A stretch of DNA of 64,000 nucleotides, from assembly GCF_024170465.1 (NCBI RefSeq), contig NZ_JALJYF010000002.1:372001-436000 (forward strand). Direction: 5' to 3'. A model generated the notes under the pieces. It worked only from the letters and a program-made list of their open reading frames with translations. It ran no database searches and was not told where the DNA came from. Positions 9,180 through 17,658 of this stretch are shown piece by piece; position 1 is the stretch's first letter; the number at the start of each line of letters is the position of its first letter. Source of the stretch: Natronospira proteinivora. GTDB lineage: Bacteria > Pseudomonadota > Gammaproteobacteria > Natronospirales > Natronospiraceae. A program made the translations under genes and the position numbers.

Positions 9180-9963
9180 TCAAACCCTCCTCGTCCAATT
9201 GCCGGCTTAGCCGGGACAGTCGCTCACTGGCCGCCGGGTGGGTGCTGGAGACCTCATCCAATGCGCGTCCATTATCTTTCTCAGACATTCGCTCCAGAAA
9301 ACGGGACAGGCCCTGTGGATCATAACCGGCCCGGGCCGCCAGGCGCACTGCCATGGCATCGGCCTGAAATTCATCGTCCCTTTGCAGGCCCTCCTCGAAC
9401 AGTACTTCCACCACCTGCTCCACGGTCTGGCTGAAAAAGACCTGGGCCGCTTCCCCGGCCCCGCCAAAGAAGCGGGTCAGGCCTGCCATGGGAGAGCTTT
9501 CCGGCGCCCGAATGCCCAGGGCATTGACGATGTGCCGGGCATCCACGTGGGCGATTTCATGGGCCAGCACCCCCACCAGCTCGGCTTCATCCTCCATCAG
9601 GGCCAAGGCCCCTGCGGTCACGAAGACATAGCCACCGGGGGCGGCATAAGCGTTGATCTGTTCGGAATCCAGCACGGCAAAATAGAAATCCAGGGCCGGA
9701 CGCTCGCCATGCATGGACAGGCCTCGTCCCACCAGATTCACGTAACGCTGCAACTCGGCATCCGGATGCAGTTCATGGCGAGCCAGAATCCTTGCCGCCA
9801 CTTCCCGGCCCACGCGGATTTCGGCCCGCTCATTGGCTTCGGCGGCCTGAACCGGCTGAATCTGATGGAGTCGCGCCCGGGCCGGATGCTCCGCAGCCAG
9901 CCACTGCGGGGCCAGCAGGCTCAGACACAGCAGAATGAATCCGGCGCCGCGCAATCGCCCCAT
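9127..9963 (-). CDS. Periplasmic M48 family metalloprotease
   Basis: A 278-residue exported zinc protease (signal peptide about 1-24). HEIAHVDARH supplies the HExxH zinc ligands, and the third ligand Glu is in the region FEEGLQRDDEFQADAMAVRLA. It lacks the TPR tail of BepA, so it is closer in size to LoiP/YcaL-type proteases, which act in outer-membrane protein quality control. It begins 2 bp after the SH3 gene and overlaps the FadL-like gene by 53 bp, suggesting coupled translation. A role in maturing the neighbouring outer-membrane proteins is an inference. Confidence 0.88.
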   Translation of the reverse strand: MGRLRGAGFILLCLSLLAPQWLAAEHPARARLHQIQPVQAAEANERAEIRVGREVAARILARHELHPDAELQRYVNLVGRGLSMHGERPALDFYFAVLDSEQINAYAAPGGYVFVTAGALALMEDEAELVGVLAHEIAHVDARHIVNALGIRAPESSPMAGLTRFFGGAGEAAQVFFSQTVEQVVEVLFEEGLQRDDEFQADAMAVRLAARAGYDPQGLSRFLERMSEKDNGRALDEVSSTHPAASERLSRLSRQLDEEGLSEADRQRRAARFQRHVP

Positions 9964-9965
9964 GG

Positions 9966-10475
9966 CTAGCGTTCCTCTTCTTCTTCGCTCATGAACTGCA
10001 GGGCCTCTTCCGGGCTGGCGCCCAGCTCTTCCATCCGACGCAGGGCCTCGATATTAAGATTGGGATCATCCAGCAGACGCTCATCCTCCTCAACACCCCG
10101 GATGGCGCCAGCCGTGGTCACCGCGGAAGCCCGCCGGCGGGCGCTGGATTCCAGTTCAGCCGCTTCATCCACATGGCTTTCCCGGCCCGTGGGCGGGGTA
10201 TCCCGCAGCACCATGGCCGGCATCCAGCCCTCCAGCTCTTCAACCCGGATTCTCTGCCAGCCATCCTCCTCGGCCAGCACCCGGACTTCCAGTCCCTGGG
10301 CCAGTCGAGCCACCGGGTCTCCCCCGAAGCTGGGGTCTTCAAAAAGGGCGGCCCCCTGGGTTTGCACGTAGACCGTCCCGTCCTCGGACGCCGCGACCGT
10401 TTCCGCCATCAGCGGCTTGAACGGCAAAGCGGCCAGTACCAGGCCAGCCATCAAACAGAATCTCATCCCCATCAT
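9966..10475 (-). CDS. Exported SH3-domain protein
   Basis: A 169-residue protein with a signal peptide (about 1-24) and a bacterial SH3-like domain at about 30-90 (VYVQTQGAALFEDPSFGGDP, then WQRIRVEELEGWMP). The C-terminal half is helical and highly acidic, ending in a run of Glu. Bacterial SH3 domains commonly bind cell-wall peptides or protein partners. It sits between the CHASE2 cyclase (13 bp upstream) and the M48 protease (2 bp downstream) in the same operon and could be an adaptor for the protease. Two adjacent ATG codons at 10475 and 10472 follow GGGAG; either could be used. Confidence 0.75.
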   Translation of the reverse strand: MMGMRFCLMAGLVLAALPFKPLMAETVAASEDGTVYVQTQGAALFEDPSFGGDPVARLAQGLEVRVLAEEDGWQRIRVEELEGWMPAMVLRDTPPTGRESHVDEAAELESSARRRASAVTTAGAIRGVEEDERLLDDPNLNIEALRRMEELGASPEEALQFMSEEEEER

Positions 10476-10488
10476 TCATCTCCCTAGA

Positions 10489-12666
10489 TCACTTGCTGTC
10501 CAGACCGTGGACACCCTGCCAGTCGTCACTCACACCACTACGGGCGTAAGCCCGGCATCGTTCAACAAAGACGGCCCTGACCGGGTCCCCTTCCGGCAGG
10601 GCCTGGAATGCGACCAATGCCTCATCCCATTGCCGGGCCTCATAACAGGCCCAGGCGGCTTCCGTGGTCTGACGAATCGCCATGGCCTGCTGTCGCCATT
10701 CCGGGCCATCCTCGGGCCCCGCCAGGGGGCGCCAGACCGCCACTGACTGCTGTTTGCCCTTGACCCGCACCCGGTCCACCAAAGCGCAGATCACCTCCTG
10801 TGACAGGGCGCGATAGGTGATATCCGATATCAACAAGGGGCAACCATAGTGACTGGTCAACCCCTCGATGCGGGAAGCCAGGTTCACATTGTCACCAATC
10901 ACAGTGTAGTCAAGCTTTCGATCGGAACCGATATTCCCCAGCACCACTCGTCCACTATGCAGGCCGATACCGGTCCGCAGCAGGGGCTGGCCTTCCGCCT
11001 CTAGTTCCTGGTTCAGGGCATCCACCTGCCGCTGCATGGCCAGGCCCGCCAACACCGCCCGGTCGGCATGATCCGCCACCCGGATAGGCGCCCCCCAAAA
11101 GGCCATGATGGCGTCACCAATGAACTTGTCCAGGGTACCGTCGTGATCAAAGATGGCATCGCTCAGGCGGGACAGGTAACGATTAAGCAGTTCCACCACC
11201 TGGGCCGGAGGATAGCTTTCGGAGATACCGGTGAATCCTCGAATATCGGAGAACAGGATGGTCATTTCCTCATCCGTGCCCACCTCGGCGCTGATGTGAT
11301 CCTCGTAACGATCCACCACCTCGGCCAATACCGCCGGTGAGACATACTGAGAGAGCATGCGCCGCACCCGTCGTCGGTCACGCCCCTCGGTGGCGGAGAC
11401 GTAGGCCATGCAGAACAGGCCGCTGAAGGCGAGACCCGCCACCGGCGCCACCAGATCCACCAGGTAATGCTGGCCAAAGGCCCAGAAGGCAAACCCCACA
11501 TGGGCCACCATCAGGGCCAGGGGTAAAAGCGACTGGCGATAAACCCGGCTCATGAGAAAACCCAGGGCAGTGAGCAGAGACAAGGCCATGATCAACACCG
11601 GCGTGAACCAGACCGGCATGGGCCGCAGATAATCTCCTTTAAGGAGATTACTGGCGGCGGTCAGGTGAATTTCCACCCCGGGCGTTCGACTGTCCATGGG
11701 CGTGTGCTTGATATCGTGTAGCCCAATGGCCGAACCGCCAATAAACACGATCTTGTCTTCGAACTCCTCCGGCTGAACCAGCATGCGATCCGCTTCACCC
11801 CGAAGCAGTGCGGAACGGCTCTGAATCAGTCCGGAAAAGGAAAAAGCCGGCACATCTCCATAAAAGTTGGCATGCAGACGGCTTTCCCCGTCCACGGGCA
11901 ATACCTGCCCGTTCATGTGAAGGGCCTGATCGCCTTGCTGCAGGACCTCGGGAGCCAGCTGCTCATGCAAAGCGGTGGTGGACAAACCGGGCAGGACCGC
12001 GTCCTGATAGACGAAAAAGGGACTGACCCGGCGATAAACCCCGTCGGCATCAGAATCCAGGCCCACGCCGCCCAGGCCCGCCGACATCTGGGCGAGCTCA
12101 TCAAAGGGCAATAGATAACTGTTCCGCCCCAGATCCGGAAAACCCTCGGCCCGGCTCAGGGCATGGCGATTCACCACGAAATCCGGCAGGGCCTGAGCAC
12201 GAACGGTATCGGCCTGCTCATCCGGAGACTCCCGGTGGACATGCAGGGCATGGTGGACATTGCCGGCGGCCGCCGTTTCCATGGCCAGGGCCTCGTCCTC
12301 CCGACTCAGCGCGTCACGGGCCTCATTGTCCAGCCACTGGTTCTCGCTGAACAGCACATCAAAGACCACCGCCCGGGGGTTGCCCTGGGCCAGGAATTCC
12401 AGCAGATCGGCATACACCGAGCGGGGCCAGGGAAAACGACCCAGCAGGGGGTTGAGCTGGGTGAGCGAGGTTTCATCAATGAGCACAAGCGCCAGATCCT
12501 CGTGAACCCGGGCCTCTGAACGCATGACCTGGGTACGGGCATCCTGGCTGATCCATTCCAGGCGCTGAAAACCGCCCGCCAGATGAATCAGCGTTACCAG
12601 CAATCCGGCCAGCAGTCCGATCAGGACCAGCCATCGCGCCTGCTTTTTGTGATGTGACCATTGCAT
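10489..12666 (-). CDS. CHASE2-domain class III adenylate cyclase
   Basis: A 725-residue membrane protein. A TM helix at about 12-30 is followed by an extracytoplasmic CHASE2 sensor (about 35-340) and three TM helices (about 352-425). A class III nucleotide cyclase domain follows (about 465-645). The metal-binding Asp residues are at 474 and 518 (FSDIRGFTG, DKFIGDAIMAFWG), and Asn595 and Arg599 of the transition-state pair are present. Lys514 and Thr588 (DYTVIGD) form the pair seen in adenylate-specific cyclases such as CyaB1, so the product should be cAMP. It heads a seven-gene operon and is divergent from a cyclic-nucleotide-binding EAL protein. The last 70 residues are helical. Confidence 0.9.
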   Translation of the reverse strand: MQWSHHKKQARWLVLIGLLAGLLVTLIHLAGGFQRLEWISQDARTQVMRSEARVHEDLALVLIDETSLTQLNPLLGRFPWPRSVYADLLEFLAQGNPRAVVFDVLFSENQWLDNEARDALSREDEALAMETAAAGNVHHALHVHRESPDEQADTVRAQALPDFVVNRHALSRAEGFPDLGRNSYLLPFDELAQMSAGLGGVGLDSDADGVYRRVSPFFVYQDAVLPGLSTTALHEQLAPEVLQQGDQALHMNGQVLPVDGESRLHANFYGDVPAFSFSGLIQSRSALLRGEADRMLVQPEEFEDKIVFIGGSAIGLHDIKHTPMDSRTPGVEIHLTAASNLLKGDYLRPMPVWFTPVLIMALSLLTALGFLMSRVYRQSLLPLALMVAHVGFAFWAFGQHYLVDLVAPVAGLAFSGLFCMAYVSATEGRDRRRVRRMLSQYVSPAVLAEVVDRYEDHISAEVGTDEEMTILFSDIRGFTGISESYPPAQVVELLNRYLSRLSDAIFDHDGTLDKFIGDAIMAFWGAPIRVADHADRAVLAGLAMQRQVDALNQELEAEGQPLLRTGIGLHSGRVVLGNIGSDRKLDYTVIGDNVNLASRIEGLTSHYGCPLLISDITYRALSQEVICALVDRVRVKGKQQSVAVWRPLAGPEDGPEWRQQAMAIRQTTEAAWACYEARQWDEALVAFQALPEGDPVRAVFVERCRAYARSGVSDDWQGVHGLDSK

Positions 12667-12743
12667 TCAGACACTACCCCCAATCCACAGTGTAACCATT
12701 TCCGATGCCAGTAACGGCCCCCTGGATGGGGCGTTGACAGCTG

Positions 12744-12759
12744 TCCCCCTTATGGGGGA
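12744..12759. promoter_or_regulatory. G/C-tract palindrome in the cyclase/EAL divergent intergenic region
   Basis: TCCCCCTTATGGGGGA is a perfect palindrome, 34 bp before the EAL start and 78 bp before the cyclase start. It shares CCCCCNTATG with sites at 34044 and 40411, so it may be an operator for a dimeric regulator. The regulator is not identifiable from sequence. Confidence 0.45.
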
Positions 12760-12792
12760 TTGTCGCCGAAAGGATTGCCGGGGAGGGACACA

Positions 12793-14004
12793 ATGGCCGA
12801 ACTGCCCAACACGCGTTTCGATGCTGGAGAAACCATATTCCATCGAGGTGAGCCCGGTGACCATGCCTATCTGATCCGTTCCGGCCAGGTGGAGATTTCC
12901 ACCGATCAGGGTGGCAAGAAAGTGGTCATCGCCAATCTGGGCCCCGGTGAGGTCTTCGGTGAACTGGCCCTGATCAGCCATCAGGCCCGCACGGCCACCG
13001 CCACCACCACTCGCGACACCGAGGCCACGGTCATCTCCACCGAGCGCCTGCAGGCCGCCATTGATTCCGCGGACCCCCTGCTCCAAACCCTGCTGCGGGG
13101 CAACCTGGGCCGCTTCATCTGGACCCAGCGCTTCATGCTCCAGCATGCCTCCCCCAAGTCCGAAGACAGTTCCCTGGCCCACCAGGCTGAGCGGGACCGC
13201 AATGTGGAGGCGGAAATCGGCCGCGCCATCAAGACCCGGGAATTCGAGCTGTTCTATCAGCCCATTGTGGATCTGGAAAAAGGGCATATCGCCGGTTTCG
13301 AGGCCCTGATGCGCTGGCGCCATCCGGACCGGGGCACGGTCTCCCCCGGCGAGTTCATCGGCGTGGCGGAGGCCACCGGCCAGATCGTCGCCATGGGGGC
13401 CTGGGCTCTGGAAGAAGCCCTGGAACAGCTCAAGGGCTTTCAGGCCATCGTGGACCAACAGGCACTCGACGAGCAGCCACCGCTTTTCATGAGTGTGAAT
13501 GTCTCCGGCCGCCAATTGCTGGAGCTGGACGAAATCGAGCATCTCGGTGCGGTGCTCAAGCAATCGGGGGTAGCCCCGGAGCGGATCAAGCTGGAGATCA
13601 CCGAAAGCCTGCTGGTGGATGATCCCATGCACGCGGCCATCGCCCTGCAGCAATTGCGGGACCTGGGCGTGCGCCTGGCCATTGATGATTTCGGCACCGG
13701 CTATTCCAGCCTCAGCTATCTGCATCTCTTCCCGCTGGACACCCTCAAGATCGACCGTTCCTTTGTCCAGGACATGATCCATGATCCCCGCCGGGAGCGC
13801 ATCGTGCGGGCCATTTCGGGCCTGGCCCGGGATCTGGACCTGAACATCATTGCGGAGGGGGTGGAGAACGAGGAGGAGCTGGCCAGTCTGAATCGCTTCG
13901 AGTGCGATTACGTCCAGGGCTTTCTCATGGCCAAGCCCCAAACCGCCGATCAGATCCGCCAGCTGCTGGCCGGTGCCCCACGGTTTGAGGTGCCGAGGCA
14001 TTAG
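12793..14004 (+). CDS. Cyclic-nucleotide-binding domain / EAL c-di-GMP phosphodiesterase
   Basis: A soluble 403-residue protein. Residues about 8-115 form a CRP-type cNMP-binding domain with a phosphate-binding cassette FGELALISHQARTATA, in which the key Arg66 is present. Residues about 140-395 form an EAL domain with all catalytic landmarks: EAL (170-172), Asn236, Glu268, DDFGTGYSS (Asp298/Asp299), Lys319, Glu355 and Gln375. It should hydrolyse c-di-GMP under control of cAMP or cGMP. The start at 12793 was chosen because GGGGAGG lies seven bases upstream; a TTG at 12760 also opens the frame. The adenylate cyclase gene is divergent across only 126 bp, making a functional link likely. Confidence 0.92.
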   Translation: MAELPNTRFDAGETIFHRGEPGDHAYLIRSGQVEISTDQGGKKVVIANLGPGEVFGELALISHQARTATATTTRDTEATVISTERLQAAIDSADPLLQTLLRGNLGRFIWTQRFMLQHASPKSEDSSLAHQAERDRNVEAEIGRAIKTREFELFYQPIVDLEKGHIAGFEALMRWRHPDRGTVSPGEFIGVAEATGQIVAMGAWALEEALEQLKGFQAIVDQQALDEQPPLFMSVNVSGRQLLELDEIEHLGAVLKQSGVAPERIKLEITESLLVDDPMHAAIALQQLRDLGVRLAIDDFGTGYSSLSYLHLFPLDTLKIDRSFVQDMIHDPRRERIVRAISGLARDLDLNIIAEGVENEEELASLNRFECDYVQGFLMAKPQTADQIRQLLAGAPRFEVPRH

Positions 14005-14138
14005 GCCTCCAGGACCATCACCCAATAGGAACACGATTCAACATTCTAATGGCTCAATGTCCTAATACTGTCAGTTTCAGAAATCTACGGTGCGATTCAA
14101 GCTCAGCCAGCCGGAGGGAAGTGGACTGCTTTCGAAGC

Positions 14139-14302
14139 TTCACGGCTTGACCACATGGTGGGATTTTCCAGGGACGCTGTGAATCCATCCCTGAGACGCT
14201 CTGGGCGCGACATCCCTGTCGCTTACAGCCCTGGAAAATCCCACCATGTGCTCAATCCTCCAGTTGGAAAGCAGTGGTGGAGGTGAGCTAGCTTCGGCTT
14301 CG
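14139..14302. repeat. Interspersed palindromic module, solo copy
   Basis: Part of a 343-bp gene-free stretch (14005-14347) that otherwise holds nothing recognisable. CACATGGTGGGATTTTCCAG at 14152 pairs with its inverse ending at 14250, giving a long near-perfect hairpin. The flank ends in GTGAGCTAGCTTCGGCTTCG, like the ends of the 520-bp elements at 26010 and 39248. Short open frames across it are artefacts. Confidence 0.8.
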
Positions 14303-14347
14303 TTCTGGGTGCTGTTGTAGCTGAATTTATTTTGGCGTCCCAAGCGT

Positions 14348-15604
14348 TTACCAGCGCGCCTGACGACTCTGGAGCAACTTGCGGGCCTCGCGGAAGGAAG
14401 CCGGGCGGGACATCAGATAACCCTGGCCATAGTCGCACTCGATTTCCCGCAAACCGGCCAGCTGATTATTCCGTTCGATGCCCTCCGCAATGGTCTCCAT
14501 GCCCAACTCCTGAGCCAAACCCACAATGGCCCGAACAATGCGATAGCTCTTGGGATCGCGGCCCATGGTGGAGACAAAGGTCTGATCGATTTTCAGGGTA
14601 TCCATGGGGAACTGATGGAGATAGCTCAGGCTGGAATAGCCGGTGCCGAAATCATCCAGCGCGATCTTCATGCCGTATTCACGCAGCATCTGCAAGGCCG
14701 CCGCAGCATGGCCCGGATCATCCACCAGCAAACTCTCGGTGATCTCCAGCTTGACCTGTTTCGGGTCCACCCCGGAAGCCATCACCAGATCCCCAATGGT
14801 ATCGATCTCCTGCAGCTCGAAGAGCTGGCGCCCCGACACATTGATACTCATGAACAAGGGGTCCCGGGAGCGGGGCCGGGGTTCCGGTGCTGCTTCGGCC
14901 AGGGCGGTGAGGGGCGGACGGGGGCTGGCCCCGGCCCCGCTGGACAGCATCTGGAAGGCCTTCAGGGCATTCAGGGATTCCTCCAGGGCAAAGCGCCCCA
15001 TCTCAACAATCTGCCCCGTTCGTTCGGCCACCTCGATGAACTCGGCCGGATACAGCAAGCCCCGCCGGGGATGGCGCCAGCGCATCAGGGCCTCGAAACC
15101 CACGGTGTTTCCCCCCCGCAGGGCAATAATGGGCTGGTAATGCATTTCGAACTGGCGTTCCCCGATCGCCGTCTCGATTTCCTTTTCCAGGGCCAGATCC
15201 CGTTTGGCCCGTTTTTCCAGTGGCTGGCCTGCATCACCACTCTCGGTATTCTGAAGCATGAACTGCTGGGTCCACTGGAAACGGCCCAGATTCACCTGCA
15301 GCAGTTTGCGTAGCAAAGGGTTGGCGCCTTTCAGCGCCCGGTCCAACTGGGCCGCGGTGATAGCCACCACTTCGGTGGGTTCCACCGCCACCGCCGTGGC
15401 CGAGCGGGTCTGCTGATTGATCAGGGCCAGCTCGCCGAACAAATCACCGGCCTTCAGGCGGGCAATCACCACCCGCCGCCCGCCCTGCTCGGCACTGATG
15501 TCCACACTGCCCCGGTCAATGAAATAGGCCTTGTCGCCTAGATCTCCCTGGGCAAAGATCTGCTCTCCGGCCGCGAACTGCTCTCTGGGCAATTGATCCG
15601 GCAT
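14348..15604 (-). CDS. Cyclic-nucleotide-binding domain / EAL c-di-GMP phosphodiesterase (second copy)
   Basis: A 418-residue paralogue of the protein at 12793-14004 with the same order: cNMP-binding domain (cassette FGELALINQQTRSATA with the conserved Arg) and then EAL. EAL in GFEALMRWRHP, Asn in SINVSGRQL, KLEITES, DDFGTGYSS, the Lys in DTLKIDQ and the Glu in IAEGIE are all present, so it should be catalytically competent. It differs by a Pro/Arg-rich insertion of about 25 residues after SSGAGASPRPP, in the middle of the EAL domain. The ATG at 15604 follows AGGGGAG; an in-frame upstream start at 15682 is less likely. The two copies are convergent and separated by the repeat at 14139, consistent with local duplication. 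Confidence 0.92.
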   Translation of the reverse strand: MPDQLPREQFAAGEQIFAQGDLGDKAYFIDRGSVDISAEQGGRRVVIARLKAGDLFGELALINQQTRSATAVAVEPTEVVAITAAQLDRALKGANPLLRKLLQVNLGRFQWTQQFMLQNTESGDAGQPLEKRAKRDLALEKEIETAIGERQFEMHYQPIIALRGGNTVGFEALMRWRHPRRGLLYPAEFIEVAERTGQIVEMGRFALEESLNALKAFQMLSSGAGASPRPPLTALAEAAPEPRPRSRDPLFMSINVSGRQLFELQEIDTIGDLVMASGVDPKQVKLEITESLLVDDPGHAAAALQMLREYGMKIALDDFGTGYSSLSYLHQFPMDTLKIDQTFVSTMGRDPKSYRIVRAIVGLAQELGMETIAEGIERNNQLAGLREIECDYGQGYLMSRPASFREARKLLQSRQARW

Positions 15605-15737
15605 GCCATGCTCCCCTGAATGACGGCCCCGGCGGGCACCAATATGAAAACCCTTTTGACTGACTTCGCGCCGCTTCGGCAAACGGCTTTTTTCAGCTTA
15701 GCAGGATAGGCGATTGATCGCCCAAGCGGGTCGACAT

Positions 15738-16922
15738 CTAGCCCAAGTCCACCTGGATCGCCGTTCGGGCCGCCACTGCCTTGCCCACGGCTTCCTCGAT
15801 GTCCTCGCCCCGGGCAAGGGTCACACCCATACGGCGGCTGCCCTGAACCTCGGGTTTGCCGAACAAGCGCAAATCCGTGTCCGGCTCGGCCAGGGCTTGA
15901 TCCAGGCCGCTAAAGCGGACCTGCTGGGAATCCCCATGCACCACCAGGGCCGCGGACGCCGAAGGGCCCCATTGGCGAATGGCGGGAATGGGCAGGCCCA
16001 GAATCGCCCGGGCGTGGAGCTCAAACTCGGACAAGTCCTGGGAGATCAGGGTCACCAAGCCCGTGTCATGGGGCCGCGGCGAGACTTCACTGAACCAGAC
16101 CATATCGCCCTTGATGAACAACTCCACCCCAAAGACCCCGTAGCCGCCCAAGGCCGTGGTCACCGCCTCGGCCACCTCCCGGGCACGCCGGGCGGCTTGC
16201 TCGGACATGGCCTGGGGCTGCCAGGATTCCCGGTAATCACCATCTTCCTGGCGATGCCCGATAGGTTCACAAAAGGCCGTCCCGTCCCGGTGGCGCACGG
16301 TGAGCAGGGTGATCTCGTAGTCAAAATCCACAAAGCCTTCCACGATCACCCGGCCCTTGCCGGCCCGGCCCCCGGACTGGGCGTATTCCCAGGCCGGCAC
16401 GATATCTTTCTCCGCCCGCACCAGGCTTTGGCCCTTGCCGGAGGAGGACATCACCGGCTTGACCACGCAGGGCAGCCCCACCGTCTCCACGGCAGCGCGG
16501 TACTCGGCCTCGCTCTCGGCAAATTGATAAGGCGAAGTGGGCAAATCCAGTTCCTCGGCGGCCAGACGCCGGATGCCTTCCCGGTTCATGGTGAGCTTTG
16601 TGGCCCGGGCATTGGGCACCACGTTGTGACCCCGTTCCTCCAGGATCACCAGCATATCGGTAGCGATGGCTTCCACTTCCGGCACGATGAGATGGGGCGC
16701 TTCCTGGTCCACCACCGCTCGAATGGCCTCCCCGTCCAGCATGTCGATGACATGGTGGCGGTGGGCCACCTGCATGGCCGGGGCGTTGGCGTAGCGGTCC
16801 ACCGCAATCACCTCACAACCCAGCCGCTGCAGGGCAATGGCCACTTCCTTGCCCAATTCGCCGCTGCCCAGAAGTATCACACGCTTGGCGCTGGGACTGG
16901 CGGGAGTTCCTATACTGCTCAT
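15738..16922 (-). CDS. purT: Formate-dependent phosphoribosylglycinamide formyltransferase
   Basis: A 394-residue ATP-grasp enzyme of purine biosynthesis. It makes formylglycinamide ribonucleotide from GAR, formate and ATP in the cytoplasm. The N-terminal [20 protein letters not shown], the ATP-grasp loop MSSSGKGQS and the C-terminal [16 protein letters not shown] are diagnostic. Length matches the E. coli enzyme (392). The ATG at 16922 follows GAGGTG; a GTG six bases earlier also opens the frame. It is transcribed alone, between the second EAL gene and the divergent beta-barrel gene. Confidence 0.96.
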   Translation of the reverse strand: MSSIGTPASPSAKRVILLGSGELGKEVAIALQRLGCEVIAVDRYANAPAMQVAHRHHVIDMLDGEAIRAVVDQEAPHLIVPEVEAIATDMLVILEERGHNVVPNARATKLTMNREGIRRLAAEELDLPTSPYQFAESEAEYRAAVETVGLPCVVKPVMSSSGKGQSLVRAEKDIVPAWEYAQSGGRAGKGRVIVEGFVDFDYEITLLTVRHRDGTAFCEPIGHRQEDGDYRESWQPQAMSEQAARRAREVAEAVTTALGGYGVFGVELFIKGDMVWFSEVSPRPHDTGLVTLISQDLSEFELHARAILGLPIPAIRQWGPSASAALVVHGDSQQVRFSGLDQALAEPDTDLRLFGKPEVQGSRRMGVTLARGEDIEEAVGKAVAARTAIQVDLG

Positions 16923-17074
16923 AAGCACCTCATGGCAAAACAGACAACGATAATGGCCGGATTATACCGTCCCCACGCGAGCAACATGGCAAGGACGGCG
17001 CTTGGCGATTATGCTGCAGGTGTTAAGATGATTCCCGCAATGGGACCCCTTGCAGAATGAAGAGGAAATGAATC

Positions 17075-17587
17075 ATGAACAAGCAGATTATCGCGGGCCT
17101 CGCCCTGGCCGGCAGCCTGACTGTCGCTCCCACCGCCCAGGCTTTGCCATTGATCGACTTCGGCGTGGGCGCTGGTGCTCTGACGCTGGAAGATGATGAC
17201 GACGCAGCCATCGCCGTCAACCTTCGGGTGGACATCAACATTCCGGCCACCCCTTTCAGTGTGGAAGGCAATTACACCCAAACCCTGACGGATGGCGAAT
17301 TCGATGACCTGATGGGCAGCATGGATTACAGCGGTAACATGCTGAGTGCTTTCTTTGTGGGTGAGTCGCCGACCCCTGCAGTGAAAATTCGAGGCAAGAT
17401 CGGTGTAGCCCAATCGGACTTCGACTTTTCCCCATCCGCCGGAGGCTCTTTCAGCCAGTCAAGCACCAACTTCGCCTATGGCGTTGGTGTCAGCGTAAGC
17501 AATTGGCATTTCGAGTGGACACGCACGAAGCTGGATGATGATTTCGAAGCCGACCTGGATTACCTGAGTGCCACGCTGACGTTCTGA
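17075..17587 (+). CDS. Small outer-membrane beta-barrel protein (YfaZ-like)
   Basis: A 170-residue exported protein (signal peptide 1-24, cleavage after AQA). The mature part consists of alternating amphipathic strands with aromatic belts and ends ATLTF, the terminal Phe recognised by the Bam machinery. An eight-stranded barrel is likely, and the layout resembles YfaZ-type proteins. An acidic loop (LEDDDDAA) lies near the N-terminus. No transport or enzymatic role can be assigned. It has a GAGGAAA ribosome-binding site and its own terminator 22 bp downstream. Confidence 0.7.
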   Translation: MNKQIIAGLALAGSLTVAPTAQALPLIDFGVGAGALTLEDDDDAAIAVNLRVDINIPATPFSVEGNYTQTLTDGEFDDLMGSMDYSGNMLSAFFVGESPTPAVKIRGKIGVAQSDFDFSPSAGGSFSQSSTNFAYGVGVSVSNWHFEWTRTKLDDDFEADLDYLSATLTF

Positions 17588-17609
17588 TCTCCCTGTCAGC
17601 CTGAAACTG

Positions 17610-17639
17610 AAAAAGGCCGGTCATTCGACCGGCCTTTTT
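17610..17639. terminator. Bidirectional terminator between the beta-barrel gene and pepN
   Basis: AAAAAGGCCGGTC, an ATTC loop and GACCGGCCTTTTT form a perfect hairpin with A and T tracts, so it can stop transcription from both convergent genes. Confidence 0.95.
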
Positions 17640-17658
17640 GGTTTAGCGTCGCTTAACC

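Noticed and set aside
12667-14034. Long minus-strand open frame opposite the first EAL gene
   Set aside because: The plus strand encodes a full cNMP-binding/EAL protein with all motifs; the opposite frame is a shadow in GC-rich DNA.
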